A stretch of 64,000 nucleotides of DNA from the NCBI RefSeq assembly GCF_024129735.1, contig NZ_JAMXXK010000008.1, positions 16,599-80,598 of the forward strand, read 5' to 3'. The notes beneath the pieces are model-generated. The model was not told the DNA's origin, ran no database searches, and saw nothing but the letters and a program-made list of their open reading frames with translations. This stretch comes from Acinetobacter lwoffii (GTDB lineage: Bacteria; Pseudomonadota; Gammaproteobacteria; Pseudomonadales; Moraxellaceae). A program made the position numbers and the translations under genes. Below are positions 37,876 to 46,636 of the stretch, piece after piece (within the stretch, counting starts at the first letter, position 1; each line of letters begins with the position of its first letter).

Positions 37876-39330
37876 ATGTCTGACGAGTTATTGATTAACG
37901 TCACGCCGATGGAATGTCGGGTCGCGTTGATTGAAAACGGCACGGTCAATGAACTGTTTGTTGAGCGTACGGCCAAGCGTGGCTTGGTCGGTAATGTCTA
38001 TAAAGGCAAAGTGGTACGGGTCTTGCCGGGTATGCAGGCTGCGTTTGTGGATATTGGCCTGTCCAGAACGGCATTTTTGCATATCAATGATATGGTCTGG
38101 CCCCGCAATCAACCGACGCCGAATGTCTTTGAGCTACTTCAACCGGGACAAGTCCTCACGGTTCAGGTGATGAAGGATATGCTCGGTACCAAAGGCGCAC
38201 GCCTGTCTACCGATCTCTCTATTCCTTCGCGTTATTTGGTGCTGATGCCATATGGCAATCATATCGGTGTATCGCAACGGATTGAATCCGAGGAAGAGCG
38301 CAATCGCTTGCGTTCGATCATTGAGCGGATTCAGGCAGAACATAAGCTGCCAGGTTCAGTGATTGTACGTACTGCGGCAGAAGGGATTGAAGAAGAAGCC
38401 ATTGCACAGGATATGGCTTATCTGGCCAAGCTTTGGGAATATATCCAGCGCAAGCAAAAGATTATTGCAGTACCGTCTTTGATCTTTGAAGAATTGCCTT
38501 TGCCGCAACGGGTGATTCGTGATCTGGCCAATGAAGAAACTGCTAAAATTTACGTGGATTCACGTGAAATTCATGCCAAGCTGCAGGAATTTGTCGAAGA
38601 ATTTGTCCCGAATATGAAAGACCGTTTGCTGCATTATCCGGGCGAGCGGCCAATTTTTGACTTGTATAATGTCGAAGAAGACCTGCAAAAGGCATTGCAA
38701 ACTCGAGTCGCATTGAAGTCTGGCGGTTATCTGATGATTGACCAGACGGAAGCCATGGCCACAATTGATGTCAATACCGGTTCTTATGTTGGTGGACGTT
38801 CGCTGGAAGATACGGTTTTTAAAACCAATATGGAAGCGACGGATGTTATCGCGCGTCAGTTACGGCTGCGTAATCTCGGCGGCATTATTATCATCGACTT
38901 CATTGATATGCAGGAAGCGCAGCATCGTGAAGAAGTGATGAAACAGTTTGAGCGCATGTTAGAACGTGACCACGCCAAGACCAAGATTACTCAGGTATCA
39001 GAACTGGGCTTGGTGGAAATGACCCGGAAACGCACCCGTGAGTCGCTGGAACATCTGCTGTGCGAGTCTTGTCCGACCTGTCAAGGACGCGGTTATGTCA
39101 AAACAGCCGAGTCAGTATGTTACGAAATATTCAGGGAGATTCTGCGTTATGCTCGTGCTTATGAGTCACAGAGTGGCTTTACTGTCGTTGCGCATCCGGC
39201 TGTTATTGATCGTTTATTAACAGCAGAAGCGCCTGCAGTCGCTGATCTAGAACATTTCATTAATCGCGTGATTAAGTTCCAGGTGGAAAATCTGTATACG
39301 CAAGAGCAATACGATATCATTCTCAGCTGA
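37876..39330 (+). CDS. rng: Ribonuclease G
   Basis: 484 residues from ATG 37876 (SDELLINVTPMECRVALIE), which matches family starts; TTG 37864 is a longer option. The S1-like domain is at VGNVYKGKVVRVLPGMQAAF (about residues 37-56). Catalytic magnesium Asp residues are in ATIDVNTGSYVGG and IIIDFIDM, and the zinc-link Cys pair is in LCESCPTCQGRG. It trims the 5' end of 16S rRNA and some mRNAs. About 40 bases separate it from maf. Confidence 0.95.
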   Translation: MSDELLINVTPMECRVALIENGTVNELFVERTAKRGLVGNVYKGKVVRVLPGMQAAFVDIGLSRTAFLHINDMVWPRNQPTPNVFELLQPGQVLTVQVMKDMLGTKGARLSTDLSIPSRYLVLMPYGNHIGVSQRIESEEERNRLRSIIERIQAEHKLPGSVIVRTAAEGIEEEAIAQDMAYLAKLWEYIQRKQKIIAVPSLIFEELPLPQRVIRDLANEETAKIYVDSREIHAKLQEFVEEFVPNMKDRLLHYPGERPIFDLYNVEEDLQKALQTRVALKSGGYLMIDQTEAMATIDVNTGSYVGGRSLEDTVFKTNMEATDVIARQLRLRNLGGIIIIDFIDMQEAQHREEVMKQFERMLERDHAKTKITQVSELGLVEMTRKRTRESLEHLLCESCPTCQGRGYVKTAESVCYEIFREILRYARAYESQSGFTVVAHPAVIDRLLTAEAPAVADLEHFINRVIKFQVENLYTQEQYDIILS

Positions 39331-39462
39331 AATTGTAACAGAATATCGTTAAACACTTGTTACATCTGAAATTTTACAATCGGGCCTTTATTTACAATAC
39401 TAGATGCATGAATTAGCCAAAGCCGTTTCTCCCAGTTTCAGGCTTAGCAAAAGGAGTGTGTG

Positions 39463-39636
39463 ATGAGTATGAGTAAAGCAGTAATCCATAAAGGCCTAAA
39501 ACACGTATTAGAACCAAAGACTGTACATGCGGGATATATCGTCGATGAGCGCGGTAATGAAGTTCAGATTACCGCAACCATGATCCGTAACGTCTGTCAT
39601 CAATTATTACAACAGTGCCGTACCATTAAAAGCTGA
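39463..39636 (+). CDS. Small conserved protein, PA1571-like (57 residues)
   Basis: ATG 39463 follows AAGGAG at 39451 at good spacing. The product starts MSMSKAVIHKGLKHVLEPKT, continues GYIVDERGNEVQITATMIRN and ends QQCRTIKS. The pattern, with VDERGNEVQIT near the middle, recalls the small PA1571-like proteins of Pseudomonas and Acinetobacter, whose function is unknown. Cys45 and Cys52 are present. It has its own terminator downstream and probably its own promoter. Confidence 0.75.
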   Translation: MSMSKAVIHKGLKHVLEPKTVHAGYIVDERGNEVQITATMIRNVCHQLLQQCRTIKS

Positions 39637-39748
39637 TTGTATTTGTGTATTGTTTCTAACTTATCAAAAAATGATTTGGATAGATGTTTAAATCGAGAAG
39701 TCTTCCAAAAGTTCTAAAATAATTTAAAAAGATTTCAAAAAATAAAGC

Positions 39749-39775
39749 AAAGGGACCGGATCGGTCCCTTTATTC
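39749..39775. terminator. Terminator between the small gene and atfA
   Basis: AAAGGGACCG (39749-39758) and CGGTCCCTTT (39762-39771) pair perfectly around GAT, followed by ATT. It can serve the small gene and, read backwards with the A run, the convergent atfA. Confidence 0.8.
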
Positions 39776-39844
39776 TGTGTTCAAGGACTGGCAAAAATGA
39801 TCAGCACCTTTGGCAGTCCATCTATCTTATTTACTTATCCGCGG

Positions 39845-41227
39845 CTAGCTTACCGCCCGTAACTTTGGGACAGGTTCGCCATCTACAATAAGTTCAAAAC
39901 GTTGAATTTCTTCTTCCAGATGTGTTAGCAAGTTCTGCATTTTCGGCAGGGCATTACGACATGCGGTCAAGCCGACTTCCAGTTTGTCTAGATAGCTGGT
40001 CATGGTGATATTTAGAGCCTGACCATCCAGTACGATAGAAGCCGGATAAAGTGCTTCAAGACGTGCACCATTCCAGTAAAGGGGCTCTTGTGGTCCAGGT
40101 ACATTGGAAATAATCACGTTAAACGCCTGACGTGTCGGCATTAAACCGGAGGCAATGTTCAGACCCGCTGCACCATAGACAAAAGCACTATAGTTCAAGA
40201 TTTGATTGGCATTCATACGTTTGAAGCGTTCTTTGGCACTCAGTACACTGCGGCGTACGATCTTGAGACGTTCCAGCGGATCTTCTTCATGTGTGCCCAA
40301 ATTGGCCAGAATCATGGTAATACGGTTGGATACATCCGAGTCATCACTGCGAACCGAAGCTGGAACCATGGCAATTAACGGTTTTTTCGGTAAGGCATTT
40401 TGCGATAATAAATATTCACGTAATGCACCTGAACAAATGGCCAGTACGATATCATTAATGGTCACGCCCAATGCCTTAGAAATATGACGTAAACGTGAAA
40501 ATTCGAAAGACTGGGCTGCAAAGCGACGTGAAGCACTGACGCGTTGATTCAGAATACTGCTTGGCGCCTGAAAGCTGGATACATAATCCGGATTGCGTCC
40601 CATATCTTTCATGACGGTTTGCGACAGTTCATAAGCAACTCGTGGCGCACATTCCAGTTGCCCCTTAATGGTCTGCAGGACATTTTTAAACCTGTTCACT
40701 TTAGGTGCTTTAAGGCGTTTGGCACGTGGGCCTTCCACACACCATGGCGGTACAATACTCTTGGCATTTGGATCATGTGAAAGCGACTTTTCTACCAGAC
40801 GCATGCCAGCGATTCCATCCACCATAGCATGGTGAATTTTGAAATACATGGCAAAACGGTTTCCTTCAATGCCTTCAATAATATGACAGGTCCATAAAGG
40901 TTTGGCACGATCAATCAGGGCACTATGTTCTTGAGAAATATAGGTTAGCAATTCACGGATACGGCCCGGTTTTGGCAGGGCAATATGACGAAAATGATGA
41001 TCTAAATCAAATTCTTGGTCTTCATCCCAAAACAGGCCGTTTAAATAATTGTTAAAAGGTGGGATTGGAGAGCATTTCGAATTTTGGATATCCGTGACTA
41101 GATCCTGAATAAAGGAAGCTGGCGCATTGTCGGGAATTTGGAATAAAAATAGTCCACCTACATGCATAGGCTGCTGCCGTTTCTCTAAAGTTAAGAAAAT
41201 AAAATCAATTGGATGTAATGGACGCAT
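39845..41227 (-). CDS. atfA: Wax ester synthase / diacylglycerol acyltransferase
   Basis: 460 residues. The catalytic HHxxxDG motif is IHHAMVDGIAG (H132, H133, D137). The start MRPLHPIDFIFLTLEKRQQP and the motif NVIISNVPGPQEPLYWNGA match, from memory, the bifunctional WS/DGAT of A. baylyi ADP1 almost residue for residue. It esterifies acyl-CoA with fatty alcohols to wax esters and with diacylglycerol to triacylglycerol, for storage lipid bodies at the inner membrane. It stands alone, with a 460-base AT-rich region upstream. Confidence 0.95.
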   Translation of the reverse strand: MRPLHPIDFIFLTLEKRQQPMHVGGLFLFQIPDNAPASFIQDLVTDIQNSKCSPIPPFNNYLNGLFWDEDQEFDLDHHFRHIALPKPGRIRELLTYISQEHSALIDRAKPLWTCHIIEGIEGNRFAMYFKIHHAMVDGIAGMRLVEKSLSHDPNAKSIVPPWCVEGPRAKRLKAPKVNRFKNVLQTIKGQLECAPRVAYELSQTVMKDMGRNPDYVSSFQAPSSILNQRVSASRRFAAQSFEFSRLRHISKALGVTINDIVLAICSGALREYLLSQNALPKKPLIAMVPASVRSDDSDVSNRITMILANLGTHEEDPLERLKIVRRSVLSAKERFKRMNANQILNYSAFVYGAAGLNIASGLMPTRQAFNVIISNVPGPQEPLYWNGARLEALYPASIVLDGQALNITMTSYLDKLEVGLTACRNALPKMQNLLTHLEEEIQRFELIVDGEPVPKLRAVS

Positions 41228-41691
41228 AGCGTGGATTGCCTCACTGCACTCTCTATGGCTTTTTTGCTAAAAAGCCTTGTTAGAATTATTACTTTAGTTT
41301 TTAAAGTATATCTTTTTTAGCATATAAATGAACTGCTTTATCTTGCCTCAACTGTGAAAAAGTGGCTATTGACAAGAACAAAATATCTTCCTAAGTTTAT
41401 GAAATGTGAAAATTTTAGTTTTAAAATAGATTTCTAAAAATAGTATTTTCTAGGCGAAGTGGAGTGTAACTTAATAATTATGTGTTATTAGAGAAATAGC
41501 ATTGTGTTTAATTTCACATTTTATGCAAATAAATCAATGAGCTAAAATTTTATCAATTCTTTAATTAAAATAATATTATCCCGATAAAAGGTAATTTCTA
41601 TCTTGTCACTAAATGTAAAATTATCAATTAAAAAAGACTATCTTTATTAAAAAAATAGCCTTTCAATCAATAGGAGCGATAAAACTTAACT
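41228..41691. other. AT-rich intergenic region between atfA and cysH
   Basis: About 460 bases upstream of atfA (minus strand) and downstream of cysH. No open frame was seen. It should hold the atfA promoter. Confidence 0.4.
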
Positions 41692-42426
41692 TTATTTTTT
41701 TAGATTGCCAGCATGTAAGCCACATTCTTTATGAGTGGCTTCTTCCCACCACCAGCGGCCTTCGCGTTCATGCTGATTTGGCAGCACAGGGCGAGTACAA
41801 GGTTCACAGCCAATTGAAACAAAACCTTTTTCATGCAAGGCATTATAAGGGACTTCCATCATACGGATATAACTCCAGACATCCGCGCTGGACCAGTTGG
41901 CTAGAGGATTGTACTTGATCAACTGCTTTCCCGGACCGGAAAAACCTGGATCGGCCTGAACCACAGGAATTTCATTGCGTGTACCCGGACTTTGGTCTTT
42001 GCGCTGACCGGTAATCCAGCCGTCCAGCGTGGCCAGTTTTTTACGTAGCGGTTGAACCTTGCGTATACCGCAACATTCCTGATGGCCATCTTCAAAGAAA
42101 CTGAATAGACCCTTGGTGGTGACTAAATTCTGTACCGCATCTGTTTCAGGGAAACAGATTTCAATCTCGATATTATAATGCTTACGCACCCGTTCAATAA
42201 ATTGATAGGTTTCTGCATGTAGGCGGCCAGTATCCAGACTGAATACCCGGAACGGTTTACCGAGATGCGACGCCATATCAATCAATACAACATCTTCAGC
42301 ACCAGAAAATGAAATCGCAATTTCACCCTGCTGGCTCAGTGCAAGTGCCAAAATTTCATTGGGCGATTTATCTGCATATTCAGATGCAAACGCATCAATA
42401 CGATCAATAGTAGGAATGATGGTCAT
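41692..42426 (-). CDS. cysH: Adenylyl-sulfate (APS) reductase, iron-sulfur type
   Basis: 244 residues. [13 protein letters not shown] (about residues 40-52) is the PP-loop. C118-C119 in ECCGIRK and C207/C210 in GCEPCTR are the four ligands of the [4Fe-4S] cluster found in the APS-reducing branch, and C235 in KECGLH is the catalytic Cys. It reduces activated sulfate to sulfite with thioredoxin. It lies divergent from thrH (204-base gap), an arrangement also known in Pseudomonas. Confidence 0.95.
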   Translation of the reverse strand: MTIIPTIDRIDAFASEYADKSPNEILALALSQQGEIAISFSGAEDVVLIDMASHLGKPFRVFSLDTGRLHAETYQFIERVRKHYNIEIEICFPETDAVQNLVTTKGLFSFFEDGHQECCGIRKVQPLRKKLATLDGWITGQRKDQSPGTRNEIPVVQADPGFSGPGKQLIKYNPLANWSSADVWSYIRMMEVPYNALHEKGFVSIGCEPCTRPVLPNQHEREGRWWWEEATHKECGLHAGNLKK

Positions 42427-42630
42427 GAGAGTCCTGGCGATATAGGCTTGGAAAGGACATAGCCTATATTAATTAATTTCACATCTATTTTAATAGAATT
42501 GATTTAGTTGACTTATCACTAAAAAATAAATACTTATGAAAAAAATAGATTTAAAAAAGTACAGTACAAAATCTGTTGCTTCAGCTATGATAGTGCAAAA
42601 TTTTTTCAATACAACTCAGAGGGAATGTTC

Positions 42631-43248
42631 ATGGAAGTCGTATGTCTAGATTTAGAAGGCGTGTTGGTTCCAGAAATCTGGATTAACTTTGCCAAAAAAA
42701 CCGGTATTAAAGAGCTTGAAGCGACGACTCGTGACATTCCTGACTATGATGTACTGATGACCCAACGTCTGAATATTTTAAAACAGCACGGTTTAGGCTT
42801 GAACGATATTCAGGAAGTGATTGCAGAAATGGGGCCGTTCCCAGGAGCAAAAGAATTTGTGAAATGGGTGAGTACGCATTTTCAATTAATTATTCTTTCA
42901 GATACTTTCTATGAATTTGCACATCCATTGATGAAGCAACTGGATTGGCCGACGATTTTCTGTCATAAACTGGAAACAGATGAAGCAGGCATGATCTCGG
43001 CTTATAAACTTCGTCAGCCGGACCAAAAACGTCAAGCCGTAAAAGCATTACATGGCTTGAACTTCCGTGTGATTGCAGCAGGAGATTCTTATAATGATAC
43101 CACGATGCTAGGTGAAGCAGATCATGGTTTCCTATTTGATGCGCCTGAAAATGTGATTGCTGAATTCCCGCAATTCCCACCAATTCGTGGTTATGATGCG
43201 TTAAAAGCAGCTATTCGTAATGCTTCCGTGCGTGATATTCCAGCTTAA
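42631..43248 (+). CDS. thrH: Phosphoserine phosphatase / homoserine phosphotransferase ThrH
   Basis: 205 residues from ATG 42631, with GAGGGA six bases ahead; ATG 42625 directly abuts that site. The HAD motif I is CLDLEGVLVPEIW (D7, E9), ThrH's variant in which Glu replaces the second Asp. IILSDTFYEF and AAGDSYNDTTML supply the other HAD motifs. In Pseudomonas ThrH can dephosphorylate phosphoserine and transfer the phosphate to homoserine. Confidence 0.93.
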   Translation: MEVVCLDLEGVLVPEIWINFAKKTGIKELEATTRDIPDYDVLMTQRLNILKQHGLGLNDIQEVIAEMGPFPGAKEFVKWVSTHFQLIILSDTFYEFAHPLMKQLDWPTIFCHKLETDEAGMISAYKLRQPDQKRQAVKALHGLNFRVIAAGDSYNDTTMLGEADHGFLFDAPENVIAEFPQFPPIRGYDALKAAIRNASVRDIPA

Positions 43249-43268
43249 TTTTTAAGTTTGTAAAATAA

Positions 43269-43297
43269 AACAAAGGGCGCTTATAGCGCCCTTTGTT
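43269..43297. terminator. Bidirectional terminator between thrH and the FadL-like gene
   Basis: AACAAAGGGCGC (43269-43280) and GCGCCCTTTGTT (43286-43297) form a perfect 12-base stem around TTATA. It suits both convergent genes. Confidence 0.88.
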
Positions 43298-43312
43298 TAT
43301 GAATTTGCTTGA

Positions 43313-44479
43313 TTAGAAGCGATAGCCGATTTTCATACCATAGCCAAGAGCGTAGTTATTCTCGAAATTAGCTTTAACAATCCCACCAGTTTGTGCTTGT
43401 GCATCACCTAACCAGAAATATTTAACACCAGCTTGGATAAAATAGTTTTCGGCAGGGCTGTACTGACCGCCCATGCCTACACTCCAGTAACCTTCAGTTG
43501 GGCCAAGAGTAGTAACCGGGTTACCTGCACCAGAATCGTACCCAACCGCTGCTGTACCAGACCATTTAGCATTGAACTTATGACCTAAACCCACAGTTGC
43601 TGAATATTGGTCATCAGAATAATCAATTAGATTTTGTTTCGCACCTAATGCTGCAGTGGTATTAGCTAAGAATTTAGGGGTTACAACAAAGTTATCCCAA
43701 TGTACCCAACGTAAATTTGCAAAAGCTAGTGTATTAGGTGAAATTCCACTTTGTAAGTCAATATTAACTGATTGTGGCGTTATCGCATCTACTTCATTTA
43801 TATCAGCAAAGCCTGGAATTAAATTATATGTTTCTGTAGATTTGGCACTATGTTTGATTTCTGAACGATAGGTAACACCTGCTTTTAAAGCAATTTCTGG
43901 AATTTGATAAGCAAATCCTGCTAACCAGCCCCATGCTTCTTCTTGTTCTAATTCAATATTATAACCACTTAATGTGCCAGTAGGTGGTTTTGCATATGCC
44001 AGGCCGCGTAACTTAATATTTGCTTCAACTGTTTGCCAGACTGGACCTACATAAAAATTCCAGTTTTCTGTAGGTTGGTAGCCAATTAAAGCGGTTATAT
44101 TATGAGTGTCTACTTCAACAGAAGTGCCCTCTGCACCATTACCGAATGATCCGGCAACTGAAGAATACTTTGCATCAGCACCAAATGGTTGATCATAAAT
44201 CAAGCCTAATGAAATTTTATCGGTCGCTTGTACTTTAATAGCTGCAGATGGGAAGTAATAGTCTTCACCCATATCACTGATTTTTTCGCCTTCTAAACCA
44301 GTTACTGTAGAAGAACCTTTTACAGTTGGATCTAAAACAGAAATACCGGCTTCCGCATAATTACCCGGCTGTAAAAAAGCAGAAATGGACTGACCAGAAC
44401 GGTCTAAGCCAGCTGCTTGAACTGCAGAAAGAGGTAAAGTGCTAAGTAAAATAGCGGAATAAATTTTATTGAGCTTCAT
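43313..44479 (-). CDS. FadL-like outer membrane protein, copy 1
   Basis: 388 residues from ATG 44479; the frame extends further but this start gives a clean signal peptide (MKLNKIYSAILLSTLPLS, cleavage near VQAA). Mature protein begins LDRSGQSISAFLQPGNY, and SDMGEDYYFPSAAIKV, LGLIYDQPFGAD and the C-terminal aromatic YRF fit the FadL/OmpP1/TodX beta-barrel family, which passes long-chain fatty acids or other hydrophobic compounds through the outer membrane. It is a close paralogue of the next gene upstream. Gap residues differ (loops), so the substrates may differ. Confidence 0.9.
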   Translation of the reverse strand: MKLNKIYSAILLSTLPLSAVQAAGLDRSGQSISAFLQPGNYAEAGISVLDPTVKGSSTVTGLEGEKISDMGEDYYFPSAAIKVQATDKISLGLIYDQPFGADAKYSSVAGSFGNGAEGTSVEVDTHNITALIGYQPTENWNFYVGPVWQTVEANIKLRGLAYAKPPTGTLSGYNIELEQEEAWGWLAGFAYQIPEIALKAGVTYRSEIKHSAKSTETYNLIPGFADINEVDAITPQSVNIDLQSGISPNTLAFANLRWVHWDNFVVTPKFLANTTAALGAKQNLIDYSDDQYSATVGLGHKFNAKWSGTAAVGYDSGAGNPVTTLGPTEGYWSVGMGGQYSPAENYFIQAGVKYFWLGDAQAQTGGIVKANFENNYALGYGMKIGYRF

Positions 44480-44542
44480 GGTACGGTCCCTGATGCCATC
44501 TGTAACAAAAATGTGCTGGAAAAGTAACACAATTTTAAAAAG

Positions 44543-44554
44543 AGTAAATGCTCA
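44543..44554 (-). promoter_or_regulatory. Conserved upstream element of FadL copy 1
   Basis: Plus strand GAGTAAATGCTC, preceded by ACAATTTTAAAAA, matches the element upstream of copy 2. On the minus strand TTTACT lies 16 bases before TACTTT, so it may be a -35/-10 pair. It is about 64 bases from the start codon. Confidence 0.5.
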
Positions 44555-44752
44555 ATTTCGCAGAATAAATGAACTGAATAAGTTATAAATAGCAGTTGAT
44601 TAGAGTAAAAGTACTATTTTAAGGTCTTAAGTAGATGAATTTTATTAAATAATTTTTTAGGGTAATATTTGGGAAAATATGTGTTTAATTGTTTTAAATT
44701 TAAACATTAGGTTGGCACTTGTATAAAAACGAAGAGCTTTAAGTGTAAAAAA

Positions 44753-44768
44753 CCACCCCGAAGGGTGG
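44753..44768 (-). terminator. Terminator of FadL-like copy 2
   Basis: On the minus strand CCACCC pairs with GGGTGG around TTCG, followed by six T. It lies 20 bases past the stop of the gene at 44789. Confidence 0.82.
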
Positions 44769-44788
44769 CTGTTTTAGAAAATATTGAA

Positions 44789-46135
44789 TTAGAAGCGGTA
44801 ACCGATTTTTAAGCCATAAGCTAAAGCATCATTATCTTCAAAATTTGCTACATACTCTGAACCGCCTGCTTGAGCACCAGTTTGTGCTTTCGCATCCCCT
44901 AACCAAAAATATTTTACGCCACCAGCAATGAAGGTTGCTGGTGTTGGACTATATTGAACACCTAAACCAAGATTCCAATATCCTTCTGTTGGACCTAGAG
45001 TTGAAACAGGATTACCTGCACCAGAGTCCCAACCTACAGAAACGTTACCAGCCCATTGATCATTTAATTTACGACCTACACCTACGTTTGCAGACCATTG
45101 GTCATCTGAATATTCTACAAGAGAAAAACCATTTGGACGCTTAACTAAAGGACCAACAGCTTCTGCAGCTTTACCAAACTTATACGGTGTGATTGAGAAA
45201 TCTTTCCAGTTCACCCAGCGTACATTTGCAAATGCTACAGTATTCGCCATGATGCCTGTTTGGAAGTCTAAGTTCACCGATTGTGGTGTTGTAATTTTAG
45301 TTTTACCTTCAGCTGTGTTAGCTGCTGAAAACTTTGTTACTGCTTGGCCAATTCCTGCAATTTGTTGTGGTGTTAAACCTAAACTTGGTAGTTGACCAGC
45401 AAGACCTGGTAATGCAGCTGCTAAAGGAGTAGCTAGACTTAAGTTTTCATTGGCAACGAATTCATGATCAATTTCAGAGCGGTAAGTGACTGAAGCTTTT
45501 AATGCAATTTCAGGAATTTGAAATGCTGCACCAGCTAACCAACCTGCAGCAGAGTCTTCTTTAATGTCTGCATCGTATCCATTAAAAACGCTGTAAGCTG
45601 AGCCGCGTAGTTTTACATTACCTTTAATGGTTTGATATACACCACCACCATAAATATTAAAATTCTCAGTTGGTTGGAAGCCAAAAATCATAGAAATGTT
45701 TTGTGTATCAACTTCAACTGAAGTACTGCCTGAAGTAGTGCCGCCAATAGCTGTTGTTGTAATTGGTAGTGTACTTAGTACTCGATCTGTTGGTGCAGCA
45801 ACAAAAACATTATTACCTGAATATTCGGCATCAGCGCCAAAGGGTTGGTCGTAAAGCAGACCAAAAGAGAAGTTATCAGTAAGTTGGAATTTTAGTGCGG
45901 CACTTGGGAAATAGTAATCGCCCGCCATATCACCAATTTGACGATTTGTTGTGCTTGTGCCAGCTTCCTGTCCAGATACATCTGGATCTAATACAGAAAT
46001 ACCTGCTTCAAAATAGTTACCAGGTTGCAAGAATGCAGAGATTGACTGGCCTGAACGATCTAGAGCAGCGGCAAATGCCCCGGTCATTGGTACAGTTGCT
46101 AAAATCATTGCAGTAGTTAATGTTTTTAATTTCAT
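44789..46135 (-). CDS. FadL-like outer membrane protein, copy 2
   Basis: 448 residues. Signal peptide MKLKTLTTAMILATVPMTGA with cleavage near FAAA, then LDRSGQSISAFLQPGNYFEA as in copy 1. The barrel motifs (GDYYFPSAALKF, FGLLYDQPFGADAEY, C-terminal KIGYRF) are shared. About 60 extra residues relative to copy 1 lie in loops (for example PLAAALPGLAGQLPSLGL near the middle, with a TPQQIAG stretch). Family role is uptake of long-chain fatty acids or similar hydrophobic molecules through the outer membrane. Located beside atfA, it may feed lipid storage. Confidence 0.9.
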   Translation of the reverse strand: MKLKTLTTAMILATVPMTGAFAAALDRSGQSISAFLQPGNYFEAGISVLDPDVSGQEAGTSTTNRQIGDMAGDYYFPSAALKFQLTDNFSFGLLYDQPFGADAEYSGNNVFVAAPTDRVLSTLPITTTAIGGTTSGSTSVEVDTQNISMIFGFQPTENFNIYGGGVYQTIKGNVKLRGSAYSVFNGYDADIKEDSAAGWLAGAAFQIPEIALKASVTYRSEIDHEFVANENLSLATPLAAALPGLAGQLPSLGLTPQQIAGIGQAVTKFSAANTAEGKTKITTPQSVNLDFQTGIMANTVAFANVRWVNWKDFSITPYKFGKAAEAVGPLVKRPNGFSLVEYSDDQWSANVGVGRKLNDQWAGNVSVGWDSGAGNPVSTLGPTEGYWNLGLGVQYSPTPATFIAGGVKYFWLGDAKAQTGAQAGGSEYVANFEDNDALAYGLKIGYRF

Positions 46136-46266
46136 TTACGTCTTTCCTTGAGGTACAAATTTATATCTAGCGTTGTTGTTTGCACTTATTAAATTCTTGG
46201 AGATTTCGGGTATTTATCCGCAATCATTTGTTACTCCATGTGACAAAAATAGCACAATTAAAATAA

Positions 46267-46278
46267 GAGTAAATGCTC
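46267..46278 (-). promoter_or_regulatory. Conserved upstream element of FadL copy 2
   Basis: Plus strand GAGTAAATGCTC (part of the longer inverted repeat AGAG..CTCT), preceded by GCACAATTAAAATAA. On the minus strand TTTACT is followed after 16 bases by TATTTT. The element lies about 130 bases ahead of the start codon. The match with the copy 1 element over about 25 bases suggests shared control. Confidence 0.5.
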
Positions 46279-46472
46279 TAGAAAAAACTCATTAGTCTAA
46301 AAAAGCATCAAAATAGAGTTTTTACACCAAAAAATAGCCTCATTTTGAAATAAGTATTTGAAAGTAAAAGAAATAAAATAATGAAGAAAAAATGACTTTT
46401 TGTATAAAAAATATTCTAAAAATATGAAGATTAACGCTAATTTTTTGAGGTATAGATCACATTTTGAAAGGA

Positions 46473-46548
46473 TGGTGCGCCCTGCGGGACTCGAACCCAC
46501 GTCGGTCGCTTAGGAGGCAACTGCTCTATCCAGTTAAGCTAAGGGCGC
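46473..46548 (-). tRNA. tRNA-Arg (anticodon CCU)
   Basis: On the minus strand the acceptor arms are GCGCCCT and AGGGCGC, the anticodon loop is CTCCTAA with anticodon CCT, and the T arm is GTGGGTTCGAGTCCCGC. The discriminator base is A and the CCA end is encoded. It reads AGG codons. It lies alone between FadL copy 2 and the amino acid permease gene. Confidence 0.93.
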
Positions 46549-46584
46549 GAAAAGAAGGCTATTGTACTGTAAAAAATACAAAAA

Positions 46585-46610
46585 AAAGTTATTGCCGAAG
46601 CAATAACTTT
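46585..46610 (-). terminator. Terminator of the amino acid permease gene
   Basis: On the minus strand AAAGTTATTGC and GCAATAACTTT form an 11-base stem closed by a C(UUCG)G-type tetraloop, followed by more T. It is 26 bases past the permease stop. Confidence 0.88.
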
Positions 46611-46636
46611 TAAGGACTCATAGCTACAGGAGTTGT

